Positions 21,781 to 29,652 of a DNA stretch of 64,000 nt are shown here, piece after piece (within the stretch, counting starts at the first letter, position 1; each line of letters starts with the position of its first letter). Origin of the DNA: Leptospira perdikensis (lineage in GTDB: Bacteria > Spirochaetota > Leptospiria > Leptospirales > Leptospiraceae); assembly GCF_004769575.1 (NCBI RefSeq), contig NZ_RQGA01000014.1:768752-832751 (forward strand). Reading direction: 5' to 3'. Below the pieces are notes generated by a model that did not search any database, was not told where the DNA came from, and saw only the letters and a program-made list of their open reading frames with translations. The position numbers and the translations under genes are program-made.

Positions 21781-23040
21781 TCAGGAACGAGAGACCACCA
21801 CATCGATAAATAAAATCAAATTTTCGGAAAGGTTCCTCGCAAATGTCCGTAACATCATTCGTTCCGATATGTCGTGGTACATTTGGGAGAGGGTCCATGC
21901 ATCCCGACTCGTTTTGGATTTGTGTAGGTGTTCAAAAAAATAAGGCCGAAAGGACCAGTTTTTACCCAAAAAAGAATAATCTGGCTCCATTTTACCAAAC
22001 CGATCTCGTGAATAATTGGGAGAAACCTGAAAACCGAGAGGGTTTGTGATGTACATTCGAAAGAAATTCCCGTCTCCAAAGACATTGGTTTCAAAATCGC
22101 CTTTCCATTCCCAAATTCCATTTTCTTCAGTAAACCCCATCACAATTTCCGAAAGTTTGTCCTTCCAAACGGTTTCCCATTCAATCTGACGGTTCATTTC
22201 TCCTTGTTTGCGAGCATGAAAGTATTCTAGAGAGGATTGCATTTCGGTACGGTATTCAAATCGTTTGGCAAAGTATGGTTCTGGTTTGGCAAAGTAAAAA
22301 CCCTGGATGTATCTGGCTCCATAGTTCAGAGCATTGTATAGTTCGTCTTCCGATTCAATACCCTCAAAAAGAAGACTACTTCCTAATGACTCACCTAACT
22401 TCGATAAGTTCAAAAGAATTTCTTTGAAGTTACGGGAGAAGGTTGATCTACGTAACATTTGCAAGTCTACCTTGATAATTTCCGGATGGAACAGTCCGAT
22501 TCGGTCGAGATTACTTGCTTCCGATCCCGCATCATCCACTGCGATGGAAAATCCTTCCTGCCGATAGAGATTCAGAACCGGTCGTAAAAGTTCTAGGTTG
22601 TGAGGGAAACGTTCTTCGGTAATTTCAATGACAATCCGTTCTGGATCCACACCCACTTCTCTCACCATTCGGATGGTTTGGGGAAGTACCGTTTCCAATT
22701 GTAAGAGAGCATGGTACATTACGTTCGGGGAAATGTTTAAAAATAACTTGGTTTCGGGTGGTGCTTCCTTCGCAAACTTTTGTAAAGCAGCAAAACGAAT
22801 TTCTTCATCCACTTGTTTCTTAAGATAAAAAATTTCATCATAACCAAAGGTTTGGGATAAAAAGAAATCTCCAAGACTCACAAGCCCTTCCGGTGTGGAA
22901 AGCCGTCCCAAAAGTTCGTAACCGTAAATACCAGTGGATTCGGACGAGAGGATGGGTTGGAAAACGGGAACAAGGGTTCCGCCAGACAACCAATCTTTCC
23001 ATTCTCGCAGGAATTTATGACTTTCTCTTTCTGTAATCAT
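21781..23040 (-). CDS. EAL-domain c-di-GMP phosphodiesterase with YkuI-like C-terminal domain
   Basis: About 419 aa from the ATG; an in-frame TTG at 23052 would add 4 residues. EAL domains hydrolyse cyclic-di-GMP to pGpG. The key motifs are present: YELLGRL (EAL position reads ELL), NISPNVMYH, VIEITEE, VDDAGSEASN with the paired Asp, IKVDLQML with Lys, EGIES and YIQGFYFAKP, so the enzyme is probably active. The region after ~residue 260 (IWEWKGDFETNVFGDG... RPYFFEHL) resembles the EAL-associated YkuI_C sensory fold. No membrane segment, so cytosolic. The radical SAM gene follows. Confidence 0.88.
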   Translation of the reverse strand: MITERESHKFLREWKDWLSGGTLVPVFQPILSSESTGIYGYELLGRLSTPEGLVSLGDFFLSQTFGYDEIFYLKKQVDEEIRFAALQKFAKEAPPETKLFLNISPNVMYHALLQLETVLPQTIRMVREVGVDPERIVIEITEERFPHNLELLRPVLNLYRQEGFSIAVDDAGSEASNLDRIGLFHPEIIKVDLQMLRRSTFSRNFKEILLNLSKLGESLGSSLLFEGIESEDELYNALNYGARYIQGFYFAKPEPYFAKRFEYRTEMQSSLEYFHARKQGEMNRQIEWETVWKDKLSEIVMGFTEENGIWEWKGDFETNVFGDGNFFRMYITNPLGFQVSPNYSRDRFGKMEPDYSFLGKNWSFRPYFFEHLHKSKTSRDAWTLSQMYHDISERMMLRTFARNLSENLILFIDVVVSRS

Positions 23041-23182
23041 TGATGGATACAATCTCTATATTGCAAGATCGGTACCAGTAAGCATTGTAGGGAATTTTAC
23101 TGCATTTTGCTTAAGGGAGAGGCAATTGGGGAAAAGATAGGAAAAAAAAGATTATTGGTGCTTATAGAATAAGCAAAATGGC

Positions 23183-23213
23183 AAAAAAAAACCATCCAAG
23201 TTACCCGGGATGG
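23183..23213 (-). terminator. rho-independent terminator after the 54-aa lipoprotein
   Basis: On the minus strand CCATCC - 10-base loop - GGATGG is followed directly by nine T residues (23191-23183). A textbook terminator placed 26 bp after the small lipoprotein stop. Confidence 0.8.
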
Positions 23214-23238
23214 CTTCCGCTTTGAGTAGTAAGAGTAA

Positions 23239-23403
23239 TTACTTAATGTCTCTAGCTCTTGTTTTGAATGACTCATCCAATTTTGGCTTTTTAGAAGGTT
23301 TTGGTTCTTCCACAACTGGTGTTTGTTTAACTTCTTCAGAGGCACAGTTAATCATAAATACAGCCAAAAAAGCAATGATCAGCATAGACGAAATTTTTTT
23401 CAT
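23239..23403 (-). CDS. 54-aa lipoprotein
   Basis: A short gene that reads MKKISSMLIIAFLAVFMINC and then a charged, proline- and lysine-rich tail ending TRARDIK. The hydrophobic signal ends in a Leptospira-style lipobox (FMINC), giving a mature lipoprotein of only about 35 residues. The ribosome site AAGGAG lies 7 bases before the ATG, and a strong terminator follows the stop, which together make a real single-gene unit likely. Divergent from tmk. Function unknown; small lysine-rich lipoproteins of this kind can be abundant envelope proteins. Confidence 0.8.
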   Translation of the reverse strand: MKKISSMLIIAFLAVFMINCASEEVKQTPVVEEPKPSKKPKLDESFKTRARDIK

Positions 23404-23482
23404 GTTTTTGCTCCTTAGACTAAATTGTCGAGTTTAGTAAATAAGTCGAGGAAAAAACGACCATTCTTATAATGGAGGGGAT

Positions 23483-24091
23483 ATGCCAAAAAATAATCAG
23501 TTCTTTGTCTTTGAAGGGATCGATGGTTCAGGGAAAACCACAGTCTCTCGTTTGGTTTCCGAAACACTACTCACAAAATCCATTCCTAATCTCTGGCATA
23601 GAGAACCCACTGACAGTGTACACGGAAAAAAAATCAGAGAGTTCTTAAACGGGAAACTCAAACTTTCAAAAGAGGAACAAATTGAAGTTTTTATTGCCGA
23701 TCGCGAATGTTCTGTGAATGAAGTCATCTTACCAACGTTAAAGAATGGCAAATCGATTGTACAAGATAGATATTATTTTTCCACTGCAGCATACCAAGGT
23801 AGAGATGAGGAACATGCTGCTGACATTTTGTACAAAAATGAAGACAAAGGATTTCCTGAACCCAATCGTGTTTACTTTTTAGATTTGTCTCCCGAAGAAG
23901 CTCATGAACGTAGAACCACTCGTTCTGATGCCAAAGAGGTGTTTGATGTTGATTCAGAACAAATTCGTATCTATCAAAACTATTTGGCAATCTTACCAGA
24001 ATCCACAATATTTGTGGATGCAACGGCGGACCTAGACGAAGTGGTTGCTTTTTGTGTGCAGGATATACTTAAGTCACTTGGAATTGAGTGA
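23483..24091 (+). CDS. tmk: thymidylate kinase
   Basis: 202 aa. dTMP kinase phosphorylates dTMP to dTDP in dTTP synthesis. P-loop FEGIDGSGKTT near the N-terminus, DRYYFSTAAYQG (the DRY/DRx nucleobase motif) and a LID-type RRTTRSD region are visible. Ribosome site GGAGG stands 4 bases before the ATG. The last 18 bp overlap the convergent methyltransferase gene. Confidence 0.92.
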   Translation: MPKNNQFFVFEGIDGSGKTTVSRLVSETLLTKSIPNLWHREPTDSVHGKKIREFLNGKLKLSKEEQIEVFIADRECSVNEVILPTLKNGKSIVQDRYYFSTAAYQGRDEEHAADILYKNEDKGFPEPNRVYFLDLSPEEAHERRTTRSDAKEVFDVDSEQIRIYQNYLAILPESTIFVDATADLDEVVAFCVQDILKSLGIE

Positions 24092-24973
24092 TTCTTTTCG
24101 TACCATATACACCATCATGTCCCCTAACTGAAACCATTTCACTACACGGTCCATCACCCATTTCCGGAGTTTGAAAAATACACTAGCTCCGGGACGTGCA
24201 GTCATCCCACTTCCATAAGTAAAAGAAACGGGTTTTCTATACCCCAAATCCAAAAGTAGTTGTTTCAACCCTCGATAGGAATAATAATACAGATGTTCTG
24301 GAACATTCAAATACCGCCAAGCAAGCCCTGCTAGTTTAGCAAGAAGGCCATAACGACAAGTCGAAAGGATGAGCACTCCCCCTGGTTTCAAATGGTTCTG
24401 AATCTTTGCCAAAGTTTCTTTGGGTTGGTGTAAATGTTCTATGGTAGCCCAAAGAGTGATTACATCAAATTTGTTTTGAAACTTTGGATCCCAAGAAAGA
24501 AAGTTCTCTTGGAAGATATTTAAATGTAAGGTTTCGCGTGCAAAACGAACTGGGCCGTCAGCAATTTCAATTCCATACGCATCATAACCCCGATCCTTTT
24601 GGTAAGCCACAAAGTAACCAGCCGCACAACCAATGTCCAAAGAGGAAAGTTTTTCTCCAGATGACAAGGAAGAGAGACGTTCTCTTTCCCAAGAAAAAAA
24701 ATCCAAATCATTTAGATTGAGTTGAAATACCCTGGAGATCTCTGTCCTTAGTTTGTCGGAATAATAATTGTCATACCCACGTTCCGTTCTCTGGGTAAAA
24801 TAAGAATCGTCATAATACTTTTTAACCGAAAGGAAATCGGGTTGTGGATTCACTTGGACAAGTCCACAAAACTCACAAGATACGATAGCAAAGGATTCCC
24901 CAAGTGGGCTTTCTTTGGTAAAAATAGGACGGAAGCGGTTTTGTCCGCAGGTATTACAAGGAATTAGTTCCAC
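24074..24973 (-). CDS. class I SAM-dependent methyltransferase with zinc ribbon
   Basis: 299 aa. N-terminal zinc ribbon (CNTCG ... CEFCG) followed by LVQVNPQPDFLSVKKYYDDSYF, as in the methyltransferases often encoded in surface-sugar clusters. Motif I is SSLDIGCAAGYFVAY, with the acidic ribose-binding residue in YGIEIADG and post-I motifs in VITLWATIEHLHQPKETL. It is the last gene of the metal-uptake operon, 7 bp after the permease. A role in metal uptake is not obvious; the zinc ribbon may link it to zinc supply, which is speculation. Substrate unknown. Confidence 0.85.
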   Translation of the reverse strand: MELIPCNTCGQNRFRPIFTKESPLGESFAIVSCEFCGLVQVNPQPDFLSVKKYYDDSYFTQRTERGYDNYYSDKLRTEISRVFQLNLNDLDFFSWERERLSSLSSGEKLSSLDIGCAAGYFVAYQKDRGYDAYGIEIADGPVRFARETLHLNIFQENFLSWDPKFQNKFDVITLWATIEHLHQPKETLAKIQNHLKPGGVLILSTCRYGLLAKLAGLAWRYLNVPEHLYYYSYRGLKQLLLDLGYRKPVSFTYGSGMTARPGASVFFKLRKWVMDRVVKWFQLGDMMVYMVRKESLNSK

Positions 24974-24980
24974 AGAATAT

Positions 24981-25835
24981 CTATCGGACAGATTTGGAAA
25001 AAACGGAAGTAGTTAGGAAGCGGATCAAGTGGAGAAAAAAAGCCAAAACACAAAGTACGAGGATGATACTAGAAGATGTGGGAAAATAAATCAAATCACC
25101 ATTACGTTCGAATCCGATGAGGGAAATTAAAAATCCAGAGAGGGTGGCAAAAACAGAAAATAAAACACAAACAAGGGTGAGAAGTTTCAAAGAACGAATG
25201 AGAGGAAGTAAAGCGAAGACTGGTAATATCAAATGAGCAATGCTATAAAAAGTTCCGAGTAAATTTACCGCCACAGTAAGCGAGGCCGCAAGGATGATAT
25301 AAAATAAGAGGTCAAAAGGAAGAGGATTCCCGACTTGGATTTTATATTCGTCCCGATCAAAACTAATAAAAAGAAACCTTCTAAAAAAACTCAAGTACAG
25401 TATAAAAAAGAAAACAGCAATATAAAGACCAAATGAATCGGCTCGTACTTGTGAAGTTAAAATATCCCCAAAAAAAGCAGCCATCAAATGATTTTGTACA
25501 TTCCCACCAAGGGCCAACATCAACTGCGAAGCCGCAGAAAAAAATACAAAAAGAATACCGAGGATCACTTCTTCTTTCATTCCAGGAAGTTTTCTAACAT
25601 ACAAAAGAGGAAATACCAATACACAAGAAAACATTACGGGGAAAATTTCACCGGGCCATTCCATAAACAAGGATAAGGCGACAGAAAAAGTAACCGCTTG
25701 GGAAAGTGTAACTCCAAAGAATGTCATTCCTCGTAATACAATTAAAATTCCAAGAACCGATAGGAGAGCCCCAACTAGGCTACCCACTACCATTTGGGGT
25801 AAAAACAAAGTCCAATTCGAAAGTATATTAGTCAT
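24981..25835 (-). CDS. znuB: zinc/manganese-type ABC transporter permease (ZnuB/TroC family)
   Basis: About 284 aa with eight or so hydrophobic segments. Family signatures include LVGALLSVLGILIVLRGMTFFGVTLSQAV near the N-terminus and LLGTFYSIAHLILPVFALLPL later. The start is set at the ATG that overlaps the stop of the ATPase gene by 8 bp (ATGACTAA), a usual coupling; a GTG at 25865 is the alternative. It forms the membrane channel of the metal importer with the upstream ATPase and binding protein. Metal specificity is inferred from the regulatory site only. Confidence 0.85.
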   Translation of the reverse strand: MTNILSNWTLFLPQMVVGSLVGALLSVLGILIVLRGMTFFGVTLSQAVTFSVALSLFMEWPGEIFPVMFSCVLVFPLLYVRKLPGMKEEVILGILFVFFSAASQLMLALGGNVQNHLMAAFFGDILTSQVRADSFGLYIAVFFFILYLSFFRRFLFISFDRDEYKIQVGNPLPFDLLFYIILAASLTVAVNLLGTFYSIAHLILPVFALLPLIRSLKLLTLVCVLFSVFATLSGFLISLIGFERNGDLIYFPTSSSIILVLCVLAFFLHLIRFLTTSVFSKSVR

Positions 25836-26541
25836 GATGGTGGCAGTTTGGAGGTCTTTCTCCACTGGTAATATTGTAGAGTTTTCCTTCGTCTATTTCA
25901 AAAATTTCATCAAACCCAAAACCCCAATCATGTTCCAAACTATGAGTGATAAAAAATAAAGATCTGTTTCCGTCTTTTAAGTATTCGGATAAAACCGTCT
26001 GAAACAGTTCTCTCGCATTATGATCCAAAGAGTCCATAGGTTCATCTAAAAAAATCAAATTGGCTTTAGTGAGGAGAGATCGTAAAATAAGAACTTTTTG
26101 TAATTGTCCCCCACTACAAAGGGAAATTTGTTTTTTTAAATAAGAACTAACACCTGTTCTTTCAATGAGCGCCATATCTTCCGGAGAAAATTTCTTTTTC
26201 GGAAAAAAACTAAGCCCAATGTTCTTTGGCATAAGTAACACATCTTGCACACGTAATGGAAATTCCAAAGACATTCGTTTGGCTTGAGGTACGTAGGAAG
26301 TTGTGATCTCTTTTGAGAAAGAAATGGAACCAGAAAGTGGTGGCAAAAGATCTGTTAAGGTTCGAAATAATGTGGTTTTCCCAGCACCATTCCCACCAAC
26401 AAGGGCATAGGTTTTGCCGGGATGAATGTGTAAATGGATATCGGAGACAACAGGAAATTCCTTCCGGTAACCCACACTCAAATGTTCTGTATGGATAAAA
26501 GTTGAAGGGAGATTGGTATTATTTAGTTCTGTCGCTTGCAT
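25828..26541 (-). CDS. znuC: metal ABC transporter ATP-binding protein (ZnuC family)
   Basis: 237 aa ABC ATPase. Walker A GGNGAGKTT, Q-loop TSYVPQAKRM, signature LCSGGQLQK and Walker B NLIFLDEPMDSLDH are all present, with the switch His in FFITHSLEHDW. It energises the ZnuB-like permease. It overlaps the 3' end of the binding-protein gene by 23 bp and the permease start by 8 bp. Confidence 0.88.
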   Translation of the reverse strand: MQATELNNTNLPSTFIHTEHLSVGYRKEFPVVSDIHLHIHPGKTYALVGGNGAGKTTLFRTLTDLLPPLSGSISFSKEITTSYVPQAKRMSLEFPLRVQDVLLMPKNIGLSFFPKKKFSPEDMALIERTGVSSYLKKQISLCSGGQLQKVLILRSLLTKANLIFLDEPMDSLDHNARELFQTVLSEYLKDGNRSLFFITHSLEHDWGFGFDEIFEIDEGKLYNITSGERPPNCHHHD

Positions 26542-27463
26542 CTCGTATTTTTTGTAACATCAACCTAAGGGTGTCCTCGTAAGAAACAGCCTCAGGTGAA
26601 CCTCCCACAGAGACCGGCAATGTGACAACCACAGAACCTGGAACCTTAGAAGATACATACTCTGCATACTTTGGATTGTGATAGGGTCCAATCAAGATAA
26701 TTTTTATCTTTTCCGCTGTCATATAACTAATGACCTGGTCCATATAACGAACAGAAGGTGGAACGCCGGGGCGTTCTTCTATGGTTAAGTTGGCATTAAA
26801 TTTAAATCGAGAAGCCAAATACACAAATTGATCGTGAAAAACGGCAACTTTTAACCCAAAGTATGGTTCCATTTTTTTCATTTCTTCTTTTGTCAATTGG
26901 ACAAGTTTCTTTTTGAAAGTATTAAAATTACTTTCATAGTATTCCCCGTTCAAAGGATCCACACGAGTCAGAGCATTTTTAATATTTTGGGCCATTTGGA
27001 TGGCATTGATCGGATCATTCCAATAATGCGGGTTTCCATAGATATGCATATCTCCCATGGAACGATCCATCATCACCGTTGGTTCCCCAAGAATTTTTAC
27101 TCCAAAGGAAGTATCACAATACCCCGGTTGGCCTTTTTGAATTTTGATATTACGAGATTGTTGTTGGAGGTATGGAATCCAACCAATCTCTAAATCAAGG
27201 CCAATCACACAAAGTACATCAGCTTCACTCAGTTTGACGAGAAAGTCGGGCCTTGTCATCACAAAGTGTGGGTCATCAGTTCCTCGAATCATTCCAGAAA
27301 CGTCGGCCCGGTCCCCTGCAATTTGTTCGGCAATGTATTTGATATCGGGAAGACTTGTGACAAGTGAAACTTTAGCCGAAAGAGTTGGTGCAAAAAAGAT
27401 CGAAAGAAAAAAACTATAGAGGAAAAATGTGGATCTTTGTTTGGAAAACATTGTCTGTAACAT
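26519..27463 (-). CDS. znuA: metal ABC transporter substrate-binding protein (ZnuA/TroA family)
   Basis: 314 aa with a signal peptide (LYSFFLSIFFAPTLSA). The metal-binding histidines expected for the family are visible at His66 (DPHF), His146 (GNPHYW) and His210 (FHDQF); the fourth, acidic ligand is not clear because the C-terminal region reads IGPYHNPK and then LPVSVGG. The His-rich loop of some zinc-specific ZnuA proteins is missing, so Zn or Mn cannot be told from sequence alone. Ribosome site AAGGT before the ATG. Captures the metal in the periplasm for ZnuB/ZnuC. Confidence 0.87.
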   Translation of the reverse strand: MLQTMFSKQRSTFFLYSFFLSIFFAPTLSAKVSLVTSLPDIKYIAEQIAGDRADVSGMIRGTDDPHFVMTRPDFLVKLSEADVLCVIGLDLEIGWIPYLQQQSRNIKIQKGQPGYCDTSFGVKILGEPTVMMDRSMGDMHIYGNPHYWNDPINAIQMAQNIKNALTRVDPLNGEYYESNFNTFKKKLVQLTKEEMKKMEPYFGLKVAVFHDQFVYLASRFKFNANLTIEERPGVPPSVRYMDQVISYMTAEKIKIILIGPYHNPKYAEYVSSKVPGSVVVTLPVSVGGSPEAVSYEDTLRLMLQKIRDASDRTK

Positions 27464-27478
27464 AACTTACCTTTTGTC

Positions 27479-28831
27479 CTAATAACTATGAGCCGGGTGT
27501 GAGCCGAGAACGGCAACTGTTTGGATATAAAACCGATACTCTCTGGTTTCTTCATCTGAGATACGCGAGTAGTCCTGGATGTACCGTCTTTCGATTGATC
27601 CTCTTACCTTTCCAAATTCAGAACTATGGAAAGTCATTTGGAAAGATTGCGCTTCTATTGCATTTTTTGCAGGATCTCCATTTTTATCAACCAGAGACTT
27701 ATCTGTAAAATAATCATAACGAAAACCCACGGACCATAATTGGTGGAATTTAAAATCAAGAAAAACATATGAACCCCACTGGTCTTTGGTTGGGGATTTG
27801 AATTTTTGAAAGGTCACCGGATCCATACTAGAAGGAAACACTTCTTGTTGGTACCAAGCCTCTCCCATTAACATAATCTCACTTAAATTAGACCGGTTCC
27901 AACGAAGGACTGCATCGGCCCCATAAAGTAATCTTTGGTTTTTCCTTTCTGTAGTAGGTTCAAAACGAATCCCCGAAAACCCAAACTGGGTTCCCCAGTT
28001 GTTTCCAAAATAATAAAAATGTTTTAAGTGGGCATAAAGCAGTGGATTGTTTTTTTGAACACCGGCATCGTGAGAATGCCCCCATTTCCTTCCATTGGTA
28101 GCACCGAGTACAAGTTCTTGTGTAATCCACTTCCAAGGGAAAAGAATACTAAATTCAGCACCTGTATCAATGGCTGATTCCCAACCGATAAATTTTTCAT
28201 GAACTATCGGTGTCATAGTAAAGGCACGATCATGGGCATGGATTTTATTTAACCGACCCACATCAATAAACATCTGGCCGGCTTTCAGTGACGTATTAAA
28301 TGGTAAAAAAGGAAACTGAACCCAAGCTTCGTGGACTTCAAAAAAATACTTACCATTTTCACCGTGTGCTGCTCCAATAAAATTAGCGCGCATCCACTGA
28401 TCAACAGCACCGTTGAACCCAAATTCGGCGGTGCGGATGTCGAGTTGGTTATCAATTCGTTCACCTGTTCCTCTTGGTTTGTTTCGGTCCCAAGCTCCAA
28501 CAATATCAAGGGCTGCATAAGCATCCATCATGAGGTTTTGTGCAGAACGATTGATTTGTTGGTTGGATTGAACGGGAGATGTGATTCCACGACTTCCTTC
28601 GGTTCCTTTTTCTCGTTTTTCTTGTTCTTGGAGATCTTTTTCTAAATCCGCTTCCCAATCAGCACTGGGATCTTTTGACTTAGAAGAAGTATTCGCATTT
28701 TTTTTGTTAGCTGGCTCTTTATCTTCTAATTCTTTTTCCCATTCCGAAGTTTGGGCAAACAAAATTACAGAAAATAAAAGGGGGAGGATCACTCCCCCCT
28801 TTTTGATTTTAGAAAAACGATTTGGTTTCAC
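27479..28831 (-). CDS. outer membrane beta-barrel protein of the metal-uptake operon
   Basis: 450 aa. Signal peptide (GVILPLLFSVILFAQ), then a ~90-residue charged, coiled linker (EWEKELEDKEPANKK, EADLEKDLQEQEKREKG), then alternating-residue strands typical of a porin (MMDAYAALDIVGAWDRN, YFFEVHEAWVQFPF, SVGFRYDYF, VRGSIERRYIQDY). It ends with SHPAHSY. Histidines are scattered in the barrel (NKIHAHDRAF, GHSHDAG). The position 21 bp after the lipoprotein and 15 bp before the binding protein suggests that it lets metal, probably zinc, through the outer membrane. The barrel call rests on pattern only. Confidence 0.75.
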   Translation of the reverse strand: MKPNRFSKIKKGGVILPLLFSVILFAQTSEWEKELEDKEPANKKNANTSSKSKDPSADWEADLEKDLQEQEKREKGTEGSRGITSPVQSNQQINRSAQNLMMDAYAALDIVGAWDRNKPRGTGERIDNQLDIRTAEFGFNGAVDQWMRANFIGAAHGENGKYFFEVHEAWVQFPFLPFNTSLKAGQMFIDVGRLNKIHAHDRAFTMTPIVHEKFIGWESAIDTGAEFSILFPWKWITQELVLGATNGRKWGHSHDAGVQKNNPLLYAHLKHFYYFGNNWGTQFGFSGIRFEPTTERKNQRLLYGADAVLRWNRSNLSEIMLMGEAWYQQEVFPSSMDPVTFQKFKSPTKDQWGSYVFLDFKFHQLWSVGFRYDYFTDKSLVDKNGDPAKNAIEAQSFQMTFHSSEFGKVRGSIERRYIQDYSRISDEETREYRFYIQTVAVLGSHPAHSY

Positions 28832-28852
28832 TTGTAGTATTTCTTATGGAAT

Positions 28853-29596
28853 CTATTGAAAGGAACCTGAGGTTCCAATGTTACTAGAATAGATTGTGAT
28901 CGATTTTATAGTTGCCTTATTGATTCGCAATCCAATTCTATCGCCTCCAAAATCGGCAGAAACTCCATCTTCCTCAAATTGGTAGGTCCCACGGTTTGCC
29001 GAAGAACAAGAAGATTCCCAACCAAATACATGGGCATTCCCACTCTCTTGGTGGACTTCTAAACATAATGTCTTTTCTGCGGATACAGAAGAGGACCAAG
29101 TCCGAGGAGTGTTTAACGCAGAGTTTGAACCATTAGAAGCAATTTTATTCACAGTTGTGGGTAAAATATGAAAGCCTGGCCCACCTAAGTTTGTTGTGGA
29201 AGGAAGGATGGCATCTACACTAGAATCACCTTGAGAAAGCACGTAAACAATCTCAATACTTGCTTTTTTATCTCCACCAAGGCTCGATAAACTAGAAGAA
29301 GTTGTATAAACAGTTGAGTTAGATCCAGTGCCTACAAGTCCACCACTGAGGGAAACAGAAGAAGAAGTAAATCCACTCGCAGCAAGGGCGGCATTGGCAT
29401 CTCCACGACAAACGGTGAAGTCAATCTTTCGACCACTTGTTGGCGCCGATACATTGGTAATCGTACAACCTGCATTTAAAAGGAGAGCAAATAGTGCATC
29501 GTTATTATCCTTCTCATCTTTCGATTGAAAGAGCTCAGCACAATTCATAACAGAGAGAAGGATGGTAGAAAACAGAAAAAGTTTGGCAAATTTCAT
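28853..29596 (-). CDS. lipoprotein heading the metal-uptake operon
   Basis: About 247 aa from the ATG that precedes a clear signal peptide and lipobox (FSTILLSVMNC). An upstream in-frame start at 29653 would read across the operator and is rejected. The mature protein is Ser/Thr/Gly-rich and beta-rich with several Cys (GCTITNVSAP, FTVCRGD, KTLCLEVHQESGNAHVFGWESSC), so it is probably a disulfide-bonded periplasmic or surface domain. No known family recognised. Ribosome site AGAGGT. As first gene behind the palindromic operator it may be an outer membrane metal-binding partner of the barrel protein. Confidence 0.75.
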   Translation of the reverse strand: MKFAKLFLFSTILLSVMNCAELFQSKDEKDNNDALFALLLNAGCTITNVSAPTSGRKIDFTVCRGDANAALAASGFTSSSVSLSGGLVGTGSNSTVYTTSSSLSSLGGDKKASIEIVYVLSQGDSSVDAILPSTTNLGGPGFHILPTTVNKIASNGSNSALNTPRTWSSSVSAEKTLCLEVHQESGNAHVFGWESSCSSANRGTYQFEEDGVSADFGGDRIGLRINKATIKSITIYSSNIGTSGSFQ

Positions 29597-29620
29597 AAAT
29601 ACCTCTGTGGGACAATCATT

Positions 29621-29652
29621 TGCAACACTGTTGCAAATGCAACCACGTTTCA
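29621..29652. promoter_or_regulatory. Zur-like operator of the metal-uptake operon
   Basis: TTTGCAACACTGTTGCAAA is a near-perfect 19-bp palindrome with core TGCAA-N5-TTGCA at 29621-29635. A second, weaker copy (TGCAA-CCACG-TTTCA) follows at 29638-29652, 17 bp on. The sites lie 25-56 bp upstream of the lipoprotein ATG, where they would overlap a promoter (minus-strand TTGCAT-17-ATGATT). The same core is found twice before the CobW gene. Zinc-dependent Zur control is inferred. Confidence 0.6.

Noticed and set aside
23404..23482. Direct repeat GTCGAG in the tmk/lipoprotein gap
   Set aside because: Two short copies only, could be chance; no link to a known site.
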